From Varroa destructor (lineage: Eukaryota; Arthropoda; Arachnida; Mesostigmata; Varroidae), in assembly GCF_002443255.2 (NCBI RefSeq), contig NW_019211456.1, forward strand, positions 28,393,341 to 28,457,340: a DNA stretch of 64,000 nucleotides, written 5' to 3'. Numbering within the stretch: position 1 is the stretch's first letter; each line of letters opens with the position of its first letter. Below the pieces are notes generated by a model that was not told the origin of the DNA, made no database searches, and saw only the letters and a program-made list of their open reading frames with translations. The translations under genes were made by a program, and so were the position numbers. Positions 10,773-23,600 of this stretch are shown piece after piece.

Positions 10773-13700
10773 GGTCGGCTAAAATTAGTAGAGAAGAAAC
10801 ACAATGGAACAACCACTTTCTCCCTAACAATAGTATCGATGCCATGGCAGCAAGCGTTCAGCCACATTTTGTCCAATCACAGATCTTTAAATGAGGTTTT
10901 CAGGATATGTAAGCAGCATATGAGCAAAAAAGCCGATTACGCAACACGGCCCAAACAGTCTTCAATGATCCAAAAAATGTCTTGTAAATTGGCGAAGAGA
11001 GCTCTAAAGGGGAGGTTGAGACAAGGGACAAAGGAAAACTGAGAAGTTGAGCCAAAACGACGAAAAACTGACAACGGTAAAATATAACCCATACCAAAGA
11101 CACAACAAAAGTATTTATTATTCTGCGACAAAGTATTTTATTAGAACTCTGCAGAGAGGTTCTATGCAAATTGTACCTCGAAGTTTATTTTTACTGACGA
11201 ACAGTTGGCAGGAAATAACCCAACCGACAGAAAAACCATCAACTGACCCGAGATGAATGGATTTCAATGCCAGGACATTGTGAGCATAAACCTATTATTA
11301 TAATTAATTAGTCATGGTAACGTAGCCTTATTGTTTAATGACAACTACGGCAACAACGACAGCCACAGCGGTATGAACTCCACATAAAATATATAGATGA
11401 AGATCGTTGTGCAGTGTCCCTCCTGGCCGTGTGAATGTGCTTGACAACAGTTGTGCAAAATGGGATGATCTCATTGTGAATGATCTAGTCAAAGGTGCAG
11501 TTATATTATTATTTCTTATCTTAGTGTGAAAAGCAAAAAAGGTAAGATCGGGCACTACTCGATCGGCTACAAGTGGACAAGGCGCTGTGTGTGAAAGCCT
11601 GAACGGATGCGACCTGAGTTTGGTTTTGGCGTAGGAAACGAGAAACCGCAAGTACACATACAGAGTTGTTGACTAATTAAAAATCTTTGTGCATTTCGTT
11701 CAATAAGAGTGCCTGCTGCCAATTGCACAGGCGTCTTTTGACTTTGAACTTGAAACAAACTAAAATAAGAGATTCTTTTTAGAAAGCGTAATAAACACAT
11801 ACGAAGTACGGTCGGTCTCAAGTTTACTCTAAACACAGATAAGATAAAAAGAGAAAAGAATATCCCCTTGTTGAAACGCCATGCCGAGAGTAACGGGCTT
11901 TTCTGGCCATTCTTGTCCTATAAAGTCCCACAAAGAAGCCAAAACTGTGGAAACTGTGCCGGTACAAGGTGTGTCGCATGTTTCCGACTACCAGTCGAAG
12001 GTGTGACGACTACCTCTAACTACAACAAATATATAGTTGCGCGTGAGCTACTTGGAAAAGATCTAGTCAAGGTGCGATTGTCTAGTCATGATGAATGAAT
12101 AATACGATATATTACAATTCTTATTATCTTTACCCTGCGCGAAATGGGGATGAAAACCGAACGACGATAAGAGTATGAAAATAATGCTGATCCCGCGGAC
12201 CCTGAGTTATCACGATATACGGACACCAAGCCAGAATATCCGTTGGCTACTATAAGAGGTACAGGATCGAATAGAAAAGACACTAGCCGCGGAACTTTGA
12301 TCGAAATGTCCAGAACGAGGTGAAACGAACGACTGTCCCTATAAATGAAGTGTACAGAAAGCGTAAGCCCTACCATAACTAATACTGAATGTGTTTAGGG
12401 CTTAGATAGCTAGCTGAGCGGCATAGGAAGTACCTGTCTGATATTGCAAATCTACTATGATGAATACTATTTCAACAACTAGATCAGAAGGTACTTCTAT
12501 GAACAGAGACGGTCGATTATTGTGTTGAGAAACGCGTCGCTTTGTGACAAAACAACACCTAACAGATACACCTAGTAAAAATGAAAGCAAATTAGGCGAG
12601 CATTCAACAACAATCGACCGAGTCGTGATTGAGAACGGGTTGATGATAAATGGCAATGCGAGCGATTCCGAGCGCGACTGCACTCTCCGCACCATGTAAG
12701 AGATGTTCAATGACGGATCGCTAGATGTGCGCGTCGGGATCAATGGGACAGAGTGGAAAAGCACATTCGGTCAACACTGCAGGCCAGGTTTGGATCTAAA
12801 CTTGGTTCGCTAAAATTAGTTTATCAAGCACTGGTGCACCGATGCAATTTCGTTTTGTGATAGCAACTGTCCCTCTCCCGGCGTTTGTCACCAGCGAACA
12901 AGCGAACTGATTGTAACACGAGGACCGTAAGCTAAGATGGTTGTAGTGTGACTTAAGTGTAGCGCTAGTATAGATTATAACAATGAATAAATAACAAAAT
13001 AGAATAGTGTACTTTGGACACAAAACATTTTCCAGGCGATAAAATTAACACTTACTCACACAAACCGTGTCAATTATAGTTTCCTATACTTTGTAGACAT
13101 TTGGCCAACTAGTATCTGAACTACGTACTGTAGTCTGTCTGTAATAAATAAGTACTATTCTTATAATGATCAACTAACGCAACAAACAGGAAAAAACAAG
13201 TTGATATGTATGGAACAGCGAAAAATTAGCTACACAAGCATACAATGTCGCTTTGTATATACAGTCTACCCCATTTTACAAAATAGCTATAGAGCAGCTG
13301 CAGAAAAAGAACCTAACGTCTACATAAGATTAAAACGATAAGCAAAAAAGAATCACGGTCACCAAAAACTAACTAACGACGTTAATGCCTGGAAAAAAGA
13401 AATCTCGAAGTGAATTACTGACAGAGGCGGCAACTTGATGCCGCGATAAAGAAGGCGAAGACAAGTTTACACTAGGTAGTCCCTTTCGTGACTCAAACAA
13501 CAAGTGCATTGATTCCTATGATATTCTTGATAATGATCTTATTATTTTTTCGTTAATTTAGTGAAAGGTCCACCAAGTAACATCCTCAATGTGCGCACTT
13601 TCAGTATACAAGGGTGAACTCAGAGTGGCAAAAAATGAGCTATAAATACGCAGCAAAATTCTTCACAAAATGCTATGGAGATGTACTGACTTAAAGAAAG

Positions 13701-14237
13701 GCCTTGAGGTTCAAGGTATTTTTGAAGGACCAATGCATTGCGTCTTACACTGGCTGTACAGTGAGAAAATGAATTTTTAAAAACCATTTCTAAACTAAAA
13801 CAAACAAAAATCTAACTAAACCAAATTAAAACTATCTGAAAAATCTGAGGAAAATAAGTTATGACATATAAATACAACTGTGTATGAATGAATGGTTTGA
13901 AAGTTTTGCAATGGATGTGTGTGCTGGCAGAAGGAATTTATTAGAGTCTATAAAGCAAATACGGGGAAACACAGACAAATAAAAAATGATTAAAAGGCAC
14001 CTTTTCGGGGAGTGATATGTCAAGATCTGCTGCCCAGCGCATATGGTCTAGTAGAACAGATGAATGAGCAAAGCGAAATGGGATTTTTTGTGTGCGCCAA
14101 AAGCGATGTCTGGCAGGACCTTTCAACATACACACCGAACAGGCGTTGTACTTACGCGCAGCAGCCGCAGCATGTGTAATATAAATACATGAATATATAC
14201 ATGAAGCTATATACATACAACTCTATATATAAATAAA

Positions 14238-14239
<2 letters not shown>

Positions 14240-14283
<44 letters not shown>
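14240..14283. repeat. (TA)n microsatellite
   Basis: About 22 uninterrupted TA units make this the longest TA array in the window. It is preceded by an imperfect TATAAATAAAT stretch. Confidence 0.95.
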
Positions 14284-14288
<5 letters not shown>

Positions 14289-15305
14289 GATAAAGCTATT
14301 TATTCCGGCCGTATAAGCGTATTGAGGCAAAGGTGAAGAGCAAGGGGACAAATGTGTCGGAGGGTGGTACAAAAGAATAGCTGGACGAGAGAATGATGAT
14401 TACTTGAAATAAATAGGCCCCGGAACAGATACTGAATGCTGTTTGTTTTATCCTGGGTAGACTCGATGATCTCATTTTCCACATAGGCCTGGTGTAAAAA
14501 CAACAGCAACAAGCACGAGAAAACACAACCGGCATTTACATGTCCGGATATATGTATACACGCATATACATGCATGAATACAGCAAAAATGCTGATCGAG
14601 CAGTTAGCTCACTCGAGTCTATAGCTGATTAAAAAAAATAAGTGCAGAAAACTTGTCACGGTTTTTTGATTATGGCTCAACCCGGGCACTTTACATAAAC
14701 ACACATATACACACACACACATACAAATGTGTAAGTGCGGCATATATCGCCTATGTCCATTATTATATGATTGAGAAACAACCACAATATAACAACAGAA
14801 TGAATAACATCAATGATGACGATGATAAATTATATATACTCTTTTACAAGTGACCCAAGCCGACGACTGTGAACCAGTCACTAAGCTAAAAATAAAGCGA
14901 CACCAATTATATCACACCTCAATTAGTCAAGCGTTTTTATTAGTGGGATTCTTTTATTATTAGTCTGTTTTTGTCTAGACATTGTCGATGAAAATGAGTA
15001 CATATATATACGTACTCATAGATTTCGATTTATACAATGTGCTATGCCTTCTTTATAATAAACCGTAATATTAATTACACTAGTGAGTCGTTATCAGGTT
15101 GCTTGAACGGGGTGGACGCCAATTGCAATTCATATAGCACTTACATACCTAGCTCTACAGTGGGGAAACCGTCAGTCCCTGAAAGAATGATCATTTCTGG
15201 TCTGTGCAGCCATCCAATTTCTAATATAATAGCGTCCGAAGAAATATAGAAATTTCGGGTAATGCACGCAGCTATTTACACCATGAATAGAAGAAAGTGC
15301 TAGAT

Positions 15306-15325
15306 AATATATATATATATATACT
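15306..15325. repeat. (TA)n microsatellite, short
   Basis: About ten TA units lie in AT-rich spacer. Confidence 0.85.
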
Positions 15326-16371
15326 AGTATTTTTTTTTCAATTAAAGAGATCAAAATATTTCAAATGAGAAAATTATTTATATTCATAATTAATGAGTGT
15401 CCACATGTAACCAAAGTAATACGCAAAAAATAGAAGGATTAAATCACACAACGCTTAAATCCATCAGTTAATTAAAAAAAAGTTCAGCTTCTCTTTTTCA
15501 TGAAAGTTGTTTTATACATAAGCAGTTTTCAGCAGTAACGTACAAGTAATCTTCAATGTTGAAAAGTTAACCACACGTTGTTGTGCCTAGCATGGTGTAT
15601 GATGCTGATTAGGTTAAAGTTAACTTCGTGTAGGTTTCAGGTGCAGTATTGGCGCATGGCATGCTCAGCAGTGTCGCCCAACGGAAAAAAGTTGGTACTT
15701 GAGGTTCAATTATTCACGATAAAGTAATGGGACCGTATTAAACACTGTCGAATTACTACGACTACCGATGAAACTAAAATAGCTAGACGACGATTAACAT
15801 TAACAATCAGCAATCCAAGTTTGAAGGACTGATAAATTTTTCGACTATATGCCTTCAGATGTTGATTAGCAGCCATAGATAAATCACGTATTACGACAGT
15901 GTAGCTATAAAGTCTAACAGGTACACCATAGTTTATCTACTTAGTGAATATCTCTCGCTCCAATGTAGCAAAATTTGCTGGCATCGATACAGAGAGTACA
16001 GTCGAGGTGGCATAATATCTACTCCAGCGGAGAACTTAACCGTTTTTGTTAAAAAGGAATTATAATGCCTAAGTGTTTATACAAACACTCTCTATCCAAT
16101 AGTCAGATTGGGTGACAAACAGGTATTCGCTCAGGAGTAGCAACGAAATTATGTTCTTCGACAATTTTCTGATAGAAAATCCGCCGTGTGGGATTTTTGG
16201 TCATATCGAATTGTAAATGGAGCAAAAGGTGAGCATAATTGCGGTTATCTTTAGGCACGATGCGCACTTCATTGTGCTTCGTGACCTATAAATTTCAAAA
16301 TGTAGGCTATATTGACACGATAATAAGGTTTGAGTTGTTTTCGCTACGTTTGCCGCTACCATCATGTCCTG

Positions 16372-18613
16372 CTAGGCTGACTGCGGCTGCTGTTTCCAAA
16401 AATTCGGATTTTGCTGAAGCTTTCGCTCGAAATTAGTATACCAACCTTCGAGCGTTCGAACAGGGAAAAACAATTCGCCTGCTTGTCCAGGTACGGCGAA
16501 CGAAGTCGCATAGTTGTAGAAACTTTCTAGCATCTTCTTTGAAAATTCTGCAAAGGTATCAACCGATGCCTGAGCTTTCTGGGCGTTGGCTCCCGAGTCC
16601 ATGAACTTTATATCTGCTAGATTCTCCACAGAAATGCCCATCTGACCTACATTATGTTGATGCATTAGGCCGGAAAACGCGTGAGTATCCCCAGATGCTG
16701 GAAATCATGTAAAAAACGAGCAATGGTTGTTTGTGTTTGTTACTTATCAATGATCTGAAGTCGTTCTTTTTAGTCCTTTAACAATTGCAGCCCCAGTTAT
16801 GTGCTATTCATAATAAACACAGTTCAGTTCGGTAATGGTAGTGGTTTTTATCCCCATTTATAGAACATAGCATAAAAATGCCGTTTTAAAGTGAGAACGT
16901 AAAGAACGTCATACACAAGCACAGTCTCCAACACTCACCTTGCCGGCTTTTGCCTATCTTAAAGATGGCACTCGGTTTATCATTGCAGATGTATCCTAGA
17001 TAGTGCCAACTGCCTGTACCATCAGGATTTGGTATGTTGAAGTACACTGGAACGGACAAAAATATAGAACAGTGATTATTACACCGCATAAAAACTTTGC
17101 GAATCTAAGGCTGTACCTGCAAAGGTGTTTTTGGAATTGCGCCAATGCTTCATATCCTTTTCTTCTATTCCAAATTCGGAACTTTTTTTCCTTTTTGTAG
17201 AACAGTATTGAGTGGAAAAGTTTCGGCACATTCAGCAGGGCTACATATTTAGTCTGTGCTAATATATGAAGGTTCTCGGAACAAATTCTTAAGATTTCGA
17301 CTTTTTTATATATATATATTTTTATATATATATATATATATATATAAGATTTTAAATTTATTTGTTAGATGAGTTTTGTGACAATCGTTAAAGTATCACC
17401 TAGCCGAAGTTATGCCTGTAGTTTTTTTTTGGTGTCCTTTTAACACACGTGAATAAAGCTCTTTATGTCGTTATGTCAAACATGAGAAACTATAATATTA
17501 ATTATTAAATGAAAAGCGTAGTTTATCGCAGAAATTTTATCACGCTTGATTATCAAAGGGTAGAATTAAAATCTGGAAAAAAACTACCTGTAGCTCCTAG
17601 CCCTTGCGGAAAGGGCTGTACACCCGTCATGAAGACTGTCACATAGTTGACCTTTAAAGGTTCTGCGATGTTCAGTAGAAATTTGTTTGGCTCCACCGAC
17701 TCGAATTCTGTCTGGACCTGCATATCAGTACGACATGATAGACTAATTGGTCTCGTAAATGTACGCACTGACTACATGGAGGGCGTTAACTACTGCAAGC
17801 TATCAGCCTAAAAATACTTTTCTCGGGCTTCTGAATAATTTACGTAAGCATAAAGAGTATACTACAACAACGATCTGCTTCAGATTATTCGTCATCCTAA
17901 GTAGGCTATAATTGAAAGGCTTTCGTTTCCTTACAGCCGGTTATTATGGTTTATGTTCAATTATTTTGTCGGTGACTTTGTTTACAAAGAATGATAGAAG
18001 ATCTTTGGGAAGTTCAGAGTCCCAAAAATATCCGTGCAAGCATGAAAAATAAATCTATTTCATATTTGTCACGGTTTGTGGTTTAGAGTTCGCACTTCAA
18101 GCTTTAAAACTATTCTACATTAGTAGATTAGCTAATGGCAGCACTTGTTTGGCTATGCGACTGCAATATGGGAATATTAGACATTAATAATCTATTTCTG
18201 CAGATTCACAGACCCGATGATTAATTGGCTTGTTATTATGTGGCCCAATACACGAGATAAGATGGGAGATCTCGACTCAGTATTGCGAATTTCTAGAAAT
18301 TTTGCCCCTTTGATTTACTTATCGATCGTTTTATACTGCCCTGCCGTAGAATAATTTAACCTGAATATGGATCGACTATATAGTTAGCAGAAGTTCGCTT
18401 GTCGAATTGTTTCGCTCCCATAAGAACTTTTTCTTTCTTGCGAAACTTTTCAAGCAAGCAGTGAACGGCACCGCATCTATTAAGCTGCTTCTCTTGTGAC
18501 AGGTCAAATGATTTACGTCTACTGCTAACAATACCAAGGTAAGAGGCTATGTAAAAAAAAAACGTTGCCTAACTTACCAGACGGCCTGCTACGATTACCC
18601 CGAAAAGGCTCAT
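16372..18613 (-). CDS. HIKESHI: Hikeshi, nuclear import carrier for HSP70 (OPI10 family)
   Basis: Hikeshi carries ATP-bound HSP70 through the nuclear pore during heat stress by binding FG-nucleoporins. Four minus-strand coding exons join without a frame break into 199 aa (human 197): 18578-18613, 17588-17717, 16939-17046 and 16372-16697. All junctions are GT-AG: CTG|GTAAGT, ACAG|GTAGTT and CAAG|GTGAGT as donors, GCAG, CCAG and CCAG as acceptors. Exon 1 codes only MSLFGVIVAGRL, matching the family N-terminus. Further family motifs are QPFPQGLGATVYF near 46-58, NDKPSAIFKI near 77-86, QMGISVE near 110-116 and the C-terminal WYTNFERKLQQNPNFWK. Phe99 aligns with human Phe97 in the extended loop that contacts FG repeats. 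Val56, made by a split codon, aligns with human Val54, the site of a leukodystrophy mutation. The gene is divergent from TAK1. Confidence 0.95.
17306..17346. repeat. (TA)n microsatellite in Hikeshi intron 2
   Basis: Two TA runs are separated by a short T stretch. They lie inside the 541-bp intron between coding exons 2 and 3. Confidence 0.9.
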
Positions 18614-20511
18614 CTTCTCTTACACTCGTATGCTAGTACTTCGCTACTCCGACCCCGAGGGATTCTGGCTTTGTAATTTGTGTTAATTAAGTTGACATCA
18701 AATAAAACGGCGCACCAATTTTTCTTCTTTCAGCACATCACCCCGCCCTCCGTCAGATTCAATCGCACTTGAACTAATAAAGACTCCTTTCGAAGATTTG
18801 AAGTTTGAAAAGCCGATCTTGTTTCAGTAGCCTCTCTTACGAAAAGCAAGGGAAAAATCAATATCGAGCTAGGTTAGCTGCCGCCTCCCCACACTACCTC
18901 GGCGATATTATCTTTGTGTAGTTGTATGTGAGCGTGTTCGAATTATACGACAACTCGAACAACGCTATTCAGATCTACGATAACGTTCGCATCTCTGTTC
19001 ACCGGCCAAAACATGCGACGCTGGTGCTGCCACCACTAAACCACTGTGTCGAGCCGACAGAACTGATTAGATGTTTCTTGTATTTTGATGCTTGTTCCAT
19101 AAGTGTCTGCTGCTGTGGTCTGGCAATAGGAAAGCTATGTGGCATTAGCACAGCCGTTGCTATAGGTCCGCGTGGTCCATTCACTTAGCGCAAGCCTTCC
19201 CACTTCTCGCTCTCTTTTGTACACCTTCGGAGGCTATTGCAATGTCTATTTTTATTACGATCTATCACTTCTCCCAATCAGCCCCCAATTTGTTCGCGGT
19301 AAGCACGCGTCTATAGACACACACAGTACGTAACGGCGTTGTCTGGTCCCTATCTACGTGTGTATGTATGTATAAGTGTTTGTGTATATGTATGTAAGCA
19401 AGTGTCCGTTTGCTGCGGTGTTGCGTTTACTATCGTAGCGTAATCGGGTTGGTTTTCATTGTTCCTGCTGCTAGCGACCGCTGCGCAACTAAGGGCAGCG
19501 GCGTCTCCTTTCACACAAACGTACACGCAAACGGCACGAGTAATGTTTGGTCTGTGTTCGTACTGCGGAGATAGCTGAGAAAGGGAAGGACCAGCCAGGG
19601 CAAAGTAGATCTGTTATACTGTACGGCTAGTCATACGAAAAACCAGCGGTGGTCACAGTCGTTTTGGCAGGCTGTAAAAGTTCTGAGAAGTCCCCTAGTT
19701 ACAGCACACGCACGCGTACATAGACCGACAGCCAAACAAATACCTCTTAAAAGTAGTCTTGTCGTCGTGCCTGGCCACAGTGGAGCGTTGTTTTGATGCA
19801 GCTTTCGATTTTCCGTCTGTTTTTTGGTTCCGTGAACATTTCCTCGAGCTGAAGAAACAGGGAGTTGTTAACGGAACGAAGCTGGCGTGTTGTAGCAAAT
19901 AGGTGCCTTTTCTTTGATTGATTGACTGATTGAGGTTGCTTTTAGAAGAAGGGAAAAAAAAATGAAAAACCTGCCATTACAAGTAACACTCATTCTTACC
20001 TAGGACAGAACCATCGTCGGTAAAACCACGCATTTATTCCCATGCATAAACGTAAGCAAATGATCATAGCCATCGTGAACCTGTCGTTTTCGTTCTAATC
20101 GAATTTTGAGCTCTATCGCTTCATTTTATATTCGCGATCCTTATAACCACGGGCTCTCCTTTCCGTGTTCAATACGCACGGTACATGACAATGAAAAAGA
20201 TGTGCGTATGAAGATGTGATCCGATATCGTTGGCCGAAACGAAGAGCAACACAAACAGCTCTGTGTATATGCACCTACATGCGAACTAAGCAAAACAATT
20301 TAATGGAATAGTGTTGCACCGTGTATCTGTATTAATCTGCAAACAGATGTAGTTCGCTTCTAAACGTGCGCAAGCGGATACCGTGTTTAGGTAGGGTATG
20401 TGCAACGATAGCACCTAACGCAGTCGATGGACAAACTGTGTTAGGGGTGGTTCGGCAGCTGTGCGTGTTGCCATATAACAACAGCAAGAACAATACGTCA
20501 TTGATCATCCG
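18614..20511. promoter_or_regulatory. Head-to-head spacer between Hikeshi and TAK1
   Basis: The 1.9-kb spacer lies between two outward-reading start codons, so it must hold the promoters and 5' UTRs of both genes if the TAK1 first exon is right. Bases 18.9-19.6 kb are more GC-balanced than the flanks. A minus-strand ORF at 18999-19184 and a plus-strand ORF at 18922-19188 both stay open there, and neither has a recognisable domain. I could not place TATA or heat-shock elements with confidence. Confidence 0.4.
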
Positions 20512-20619
20512 ATGGGTTCTCTCGAAGATGAGGAGGACCTTGTCCAACTGCTTGAAGAGCTCCGTCAGCGTCCGGGTGTCAATATAATCCAGAAAGGGAT
20601 CGACTTCCATACCAGTGAT
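20512..20619 (+). CDS. Tak1: Inferred first coding exon of TAK1
   Basis: The exon is 36 codons from ATG 20512 to a consensus donor, GAT|GTAAGTG. It encodes an acidic Leu-rich start ([20 protein letters not shown]) and ends GIDFHTSD. Joining it in phase 0 to the 27980 acceptor puts GIDF about where TAK1 proteins have the conserved I/V-D-Y/F just before the glycine loop. No other upstream ATG with a phase-0 donor looked as good. The intron would be 7.36 kb. The exon could belong to another transcript. Confidence 0.55.
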
Positions 20620-23600
20620 GTAAGTGAACCTATCGTTGCCTTTAGTTGTTTCGAATATTCGGATTATTTGTTTGGACAGGTGTACGTGTTAATGTCTTAA
20701 AACACCTATACCTCTCGTTCAAGTCCCAATAGCGGATCGTTCTACTGCGTAGCGCTATAGCCTTTGCTCGTATGCATGAGTATAATGTGTATGCGCTTAG
20801 ATAACTTAGGCGAATACCTCCTGCCAATCGTACCTAGCCTAATTTAACACGGACGACTCGTGTCTAAAATAAAAAACATTGAAAACACAGAGCTACGAAA
20901 ACGTGACACGCCAAGTCGCGGTATGAACATGGTAAAACGGCTTCAGTTACGATTGTGATCAGTAAACGGCAACTTGACGTCGCCTAGGATGTTAAAACGA
21001 CACCTGTAATAATTCAACCGAAATATTACGAGGTCTCTATAAAAGTAAGTGGAGGGCCCGGCGGTTAAAGTGGTCGTGCATTGCCTAGCATTTGCACACA
21101 ATAGATGAACGCGTAAACTACTGATACATACTTGACCACTTGATAACTACTTGACCATTCTCAGACTGCAGCGAGGCGCAAAACTTTACAAAAGTATAAT
21201 AAATCTTTAGAGTTTCATGTCACTGGCATTGGGCATTGCTTGCAAAATATATTAGCATAGACAGAGAACCCTATAATTCAAACGAGTAAGCAATAGTGTT
21301 ACGTTAGAAAACGAAATCAGCGATGATTCAGTCCTACGGTTATATGAGTAAATCAAATTTAACGCATTAGACTACTGCAAGCGAATCCGGCAGACTCCGA
21401 ACCAGAAGCGCTTCGCGTTCTTCTGTTCTTTACGCGCTTGTTTCAGCGATTTGGCGGCTTCTGGACCTAGCATATGTAATTTTATTTATGGTGGCTCGAA
21501 GTAAGTTGGGGCATAACGACCGAAGTAGACTAGATCGACGTAAGGTGGGATGTACTTGCTTTTTTCAGTAAATGGAAAGCCCCGTAATTACACGGATTTA
21601 AACCGGGAGAATAGGCGAATTGGGGCCAACGTTGAGTAATCCTTTGCTCAATCCAGGGAGTAATTAAGGCATAGCGATGTGGTACGGCGTCGCTGTCAAG
21701 CAAGCACTCGATTGGCATGGCAACGGTTTATGAGTCTTTTCGGAAACTTGGGATAGCCAGCTGCAGTCACTGATGGTTATTTTCGACGAGTAGCTCATGA
21801 TTGCACTTGTTTTTTGCAAGTGTTACTATAAGCGGAAATTCAAAATTACCTGAAATCCGTACACGATTTTTCCAGAACTGCGCCATTCTGTCCCGTGATT
21901 TTTCTCCGGTCAACGGCAGAGGTTGAGTTGTGCCTCGTCCATGCCGACCGTGTGCTGCAAACAAGCTTTTTTTGTTAAGGGAAATTTCGCACATAGTACA
22001 TAGAATGCACCATTTCCGCAGTCTGGAGTTAGTTTACGAGGGGCTGATTTCAGTCAGTTTTCGTATTTTCTTTATTTGGATTATAATTCTATTAAATATA
22101 TGTGAAGTGTCTGTTTGTGCTCAGAGAGCTCTTAGATTGTAATCTCTAGATTCATGAAAAGTCTACTCGATTGTAACGATAGACTCGTCGCCCGTGTCCC
22201 TTATTGCTGGTCGATAATTCTATTCTCGAAACGTTTGCATTATTCATGCACCTTGTCTTTTCGTCTTACTGACCTTAGATGAATTTCCGCAACGCTGTGG
22301 CCTTCGAGGAAAAAACTGAACGTTGATTTTTGAGACTAAGTTTGTTTCTTTCAAAATCCACTTTTCCTGGAGTAAACTACACTGGTTTTTATTAGCAAGT
22401 TTACGGAAAATGGAATTATCTTCTGGTCAAACTTCCTCTGCTAAGCCCGCCGGGTTCGCTTGTAACAGCCTAACAGCTATTATGCATAACTGCTGAGAAT
22501 TATTTCGATATTTACTGCGAAATTCTACCACTGAGCCCACATTCAAGACGTTCATGATGAAGAAGCAAAAGTAAAGTAGGGTTAGAGTCAGCCCAACAAG
22601 CCGCTTCCTTTCAATACACTTAATTTCGCGAACAAAAGCCCCTAAAAGATTCAGACAATCCGATCTATAGCTATAAAATGGTTATGAAAAAGCTTTGAAT
22701 TAAAAAAAACAACGGTTTCGTTTGATAATTGGGAAGGGTTTGCTTAGAATGACATTCTACCTCAGTGCAGACTCCTGAACAAAACAGAGTACAGCGAAAT
22801 TTGAAAGGAAATTTTCATTTGCTTACCTATTCTACTTTCGTTCAGCTATTTCAAGCAAGAACTTCGTATGCAATGATCGGCTTAAGCTATCTTAATACTC
22901 CTGACGATCCTACACGTCATGTCTCATGCGACTGGTTAGGAGTAGTCATGAAAGGGCAAAGGGCTAACTTTTAAAGGAACACTAACATTTTGTTCATGTA
23001 GCAGGGACTCATTTAAATCTGCATTATAAATAATGTTAAAAATTAAATGCTGTAACCCTCGGCAAATAGATGAGAAAACCCCCAAATTCTCGAAAGGTAC
23101 TGCAGATTTGAATTCTGAACGTGAAGGTTACAGTTGTTAGAATTCTCTTAATTCGTTACGTGCTCTACTTAGGAACGACGTATTAAAAAGATGAAATTTT
23201 CTTTGCTTTAAATTAATAAATCAATTTCTTCAAAAAAATCAGGTGTAAAAATCGCGTACACTTGAAGGGCTCCGCAAGTTCTTTTTTATTTCAGTGTTCG
23301 ACACCAGAACGACGACCCCACTATGTGTCGTTCCTTTCGTTCAAATCTTTATATACATTTCGACAATAATCTTAAATGCAATACGATTCATTTAGATAAA
23401 AGCAACGTAATATACAGTCAATTTTGTGTAATAGTTCTAATGGTTTCGATACGCACTGAAGCTTTCCAGCCATGACGCTCTCTTAAAAAAGAACAACGAA
23501 GCAACTTTCGTAATAATTGGCTATTAAATAAAGACGTTTCTTTGTTCACTTATGTCTGCTTCGATTTCATCGTTGCAAAACTCGGCGAGGGGTTGCTTCG

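Larger units (their letters stand above)
9306..16371. other. Seven-kilobase AT-rich stretch with no convincing gene
   Basis: I see only short ORFs of up to about 120 codons, without domains or consistent splice sites. The first part may be 3' UTR of the zinc-finger gene, as the composition just after the stop is similar, but no transcript end can be fixed. (TA)n microsatellites lie at 10729-10766, 14240-14283 and 15306-15325. The right end should include the 3' UTR of Hikeshi on the minus strand, for which I found no canonical poly(A) signal nearby. Confidence 0.4.
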
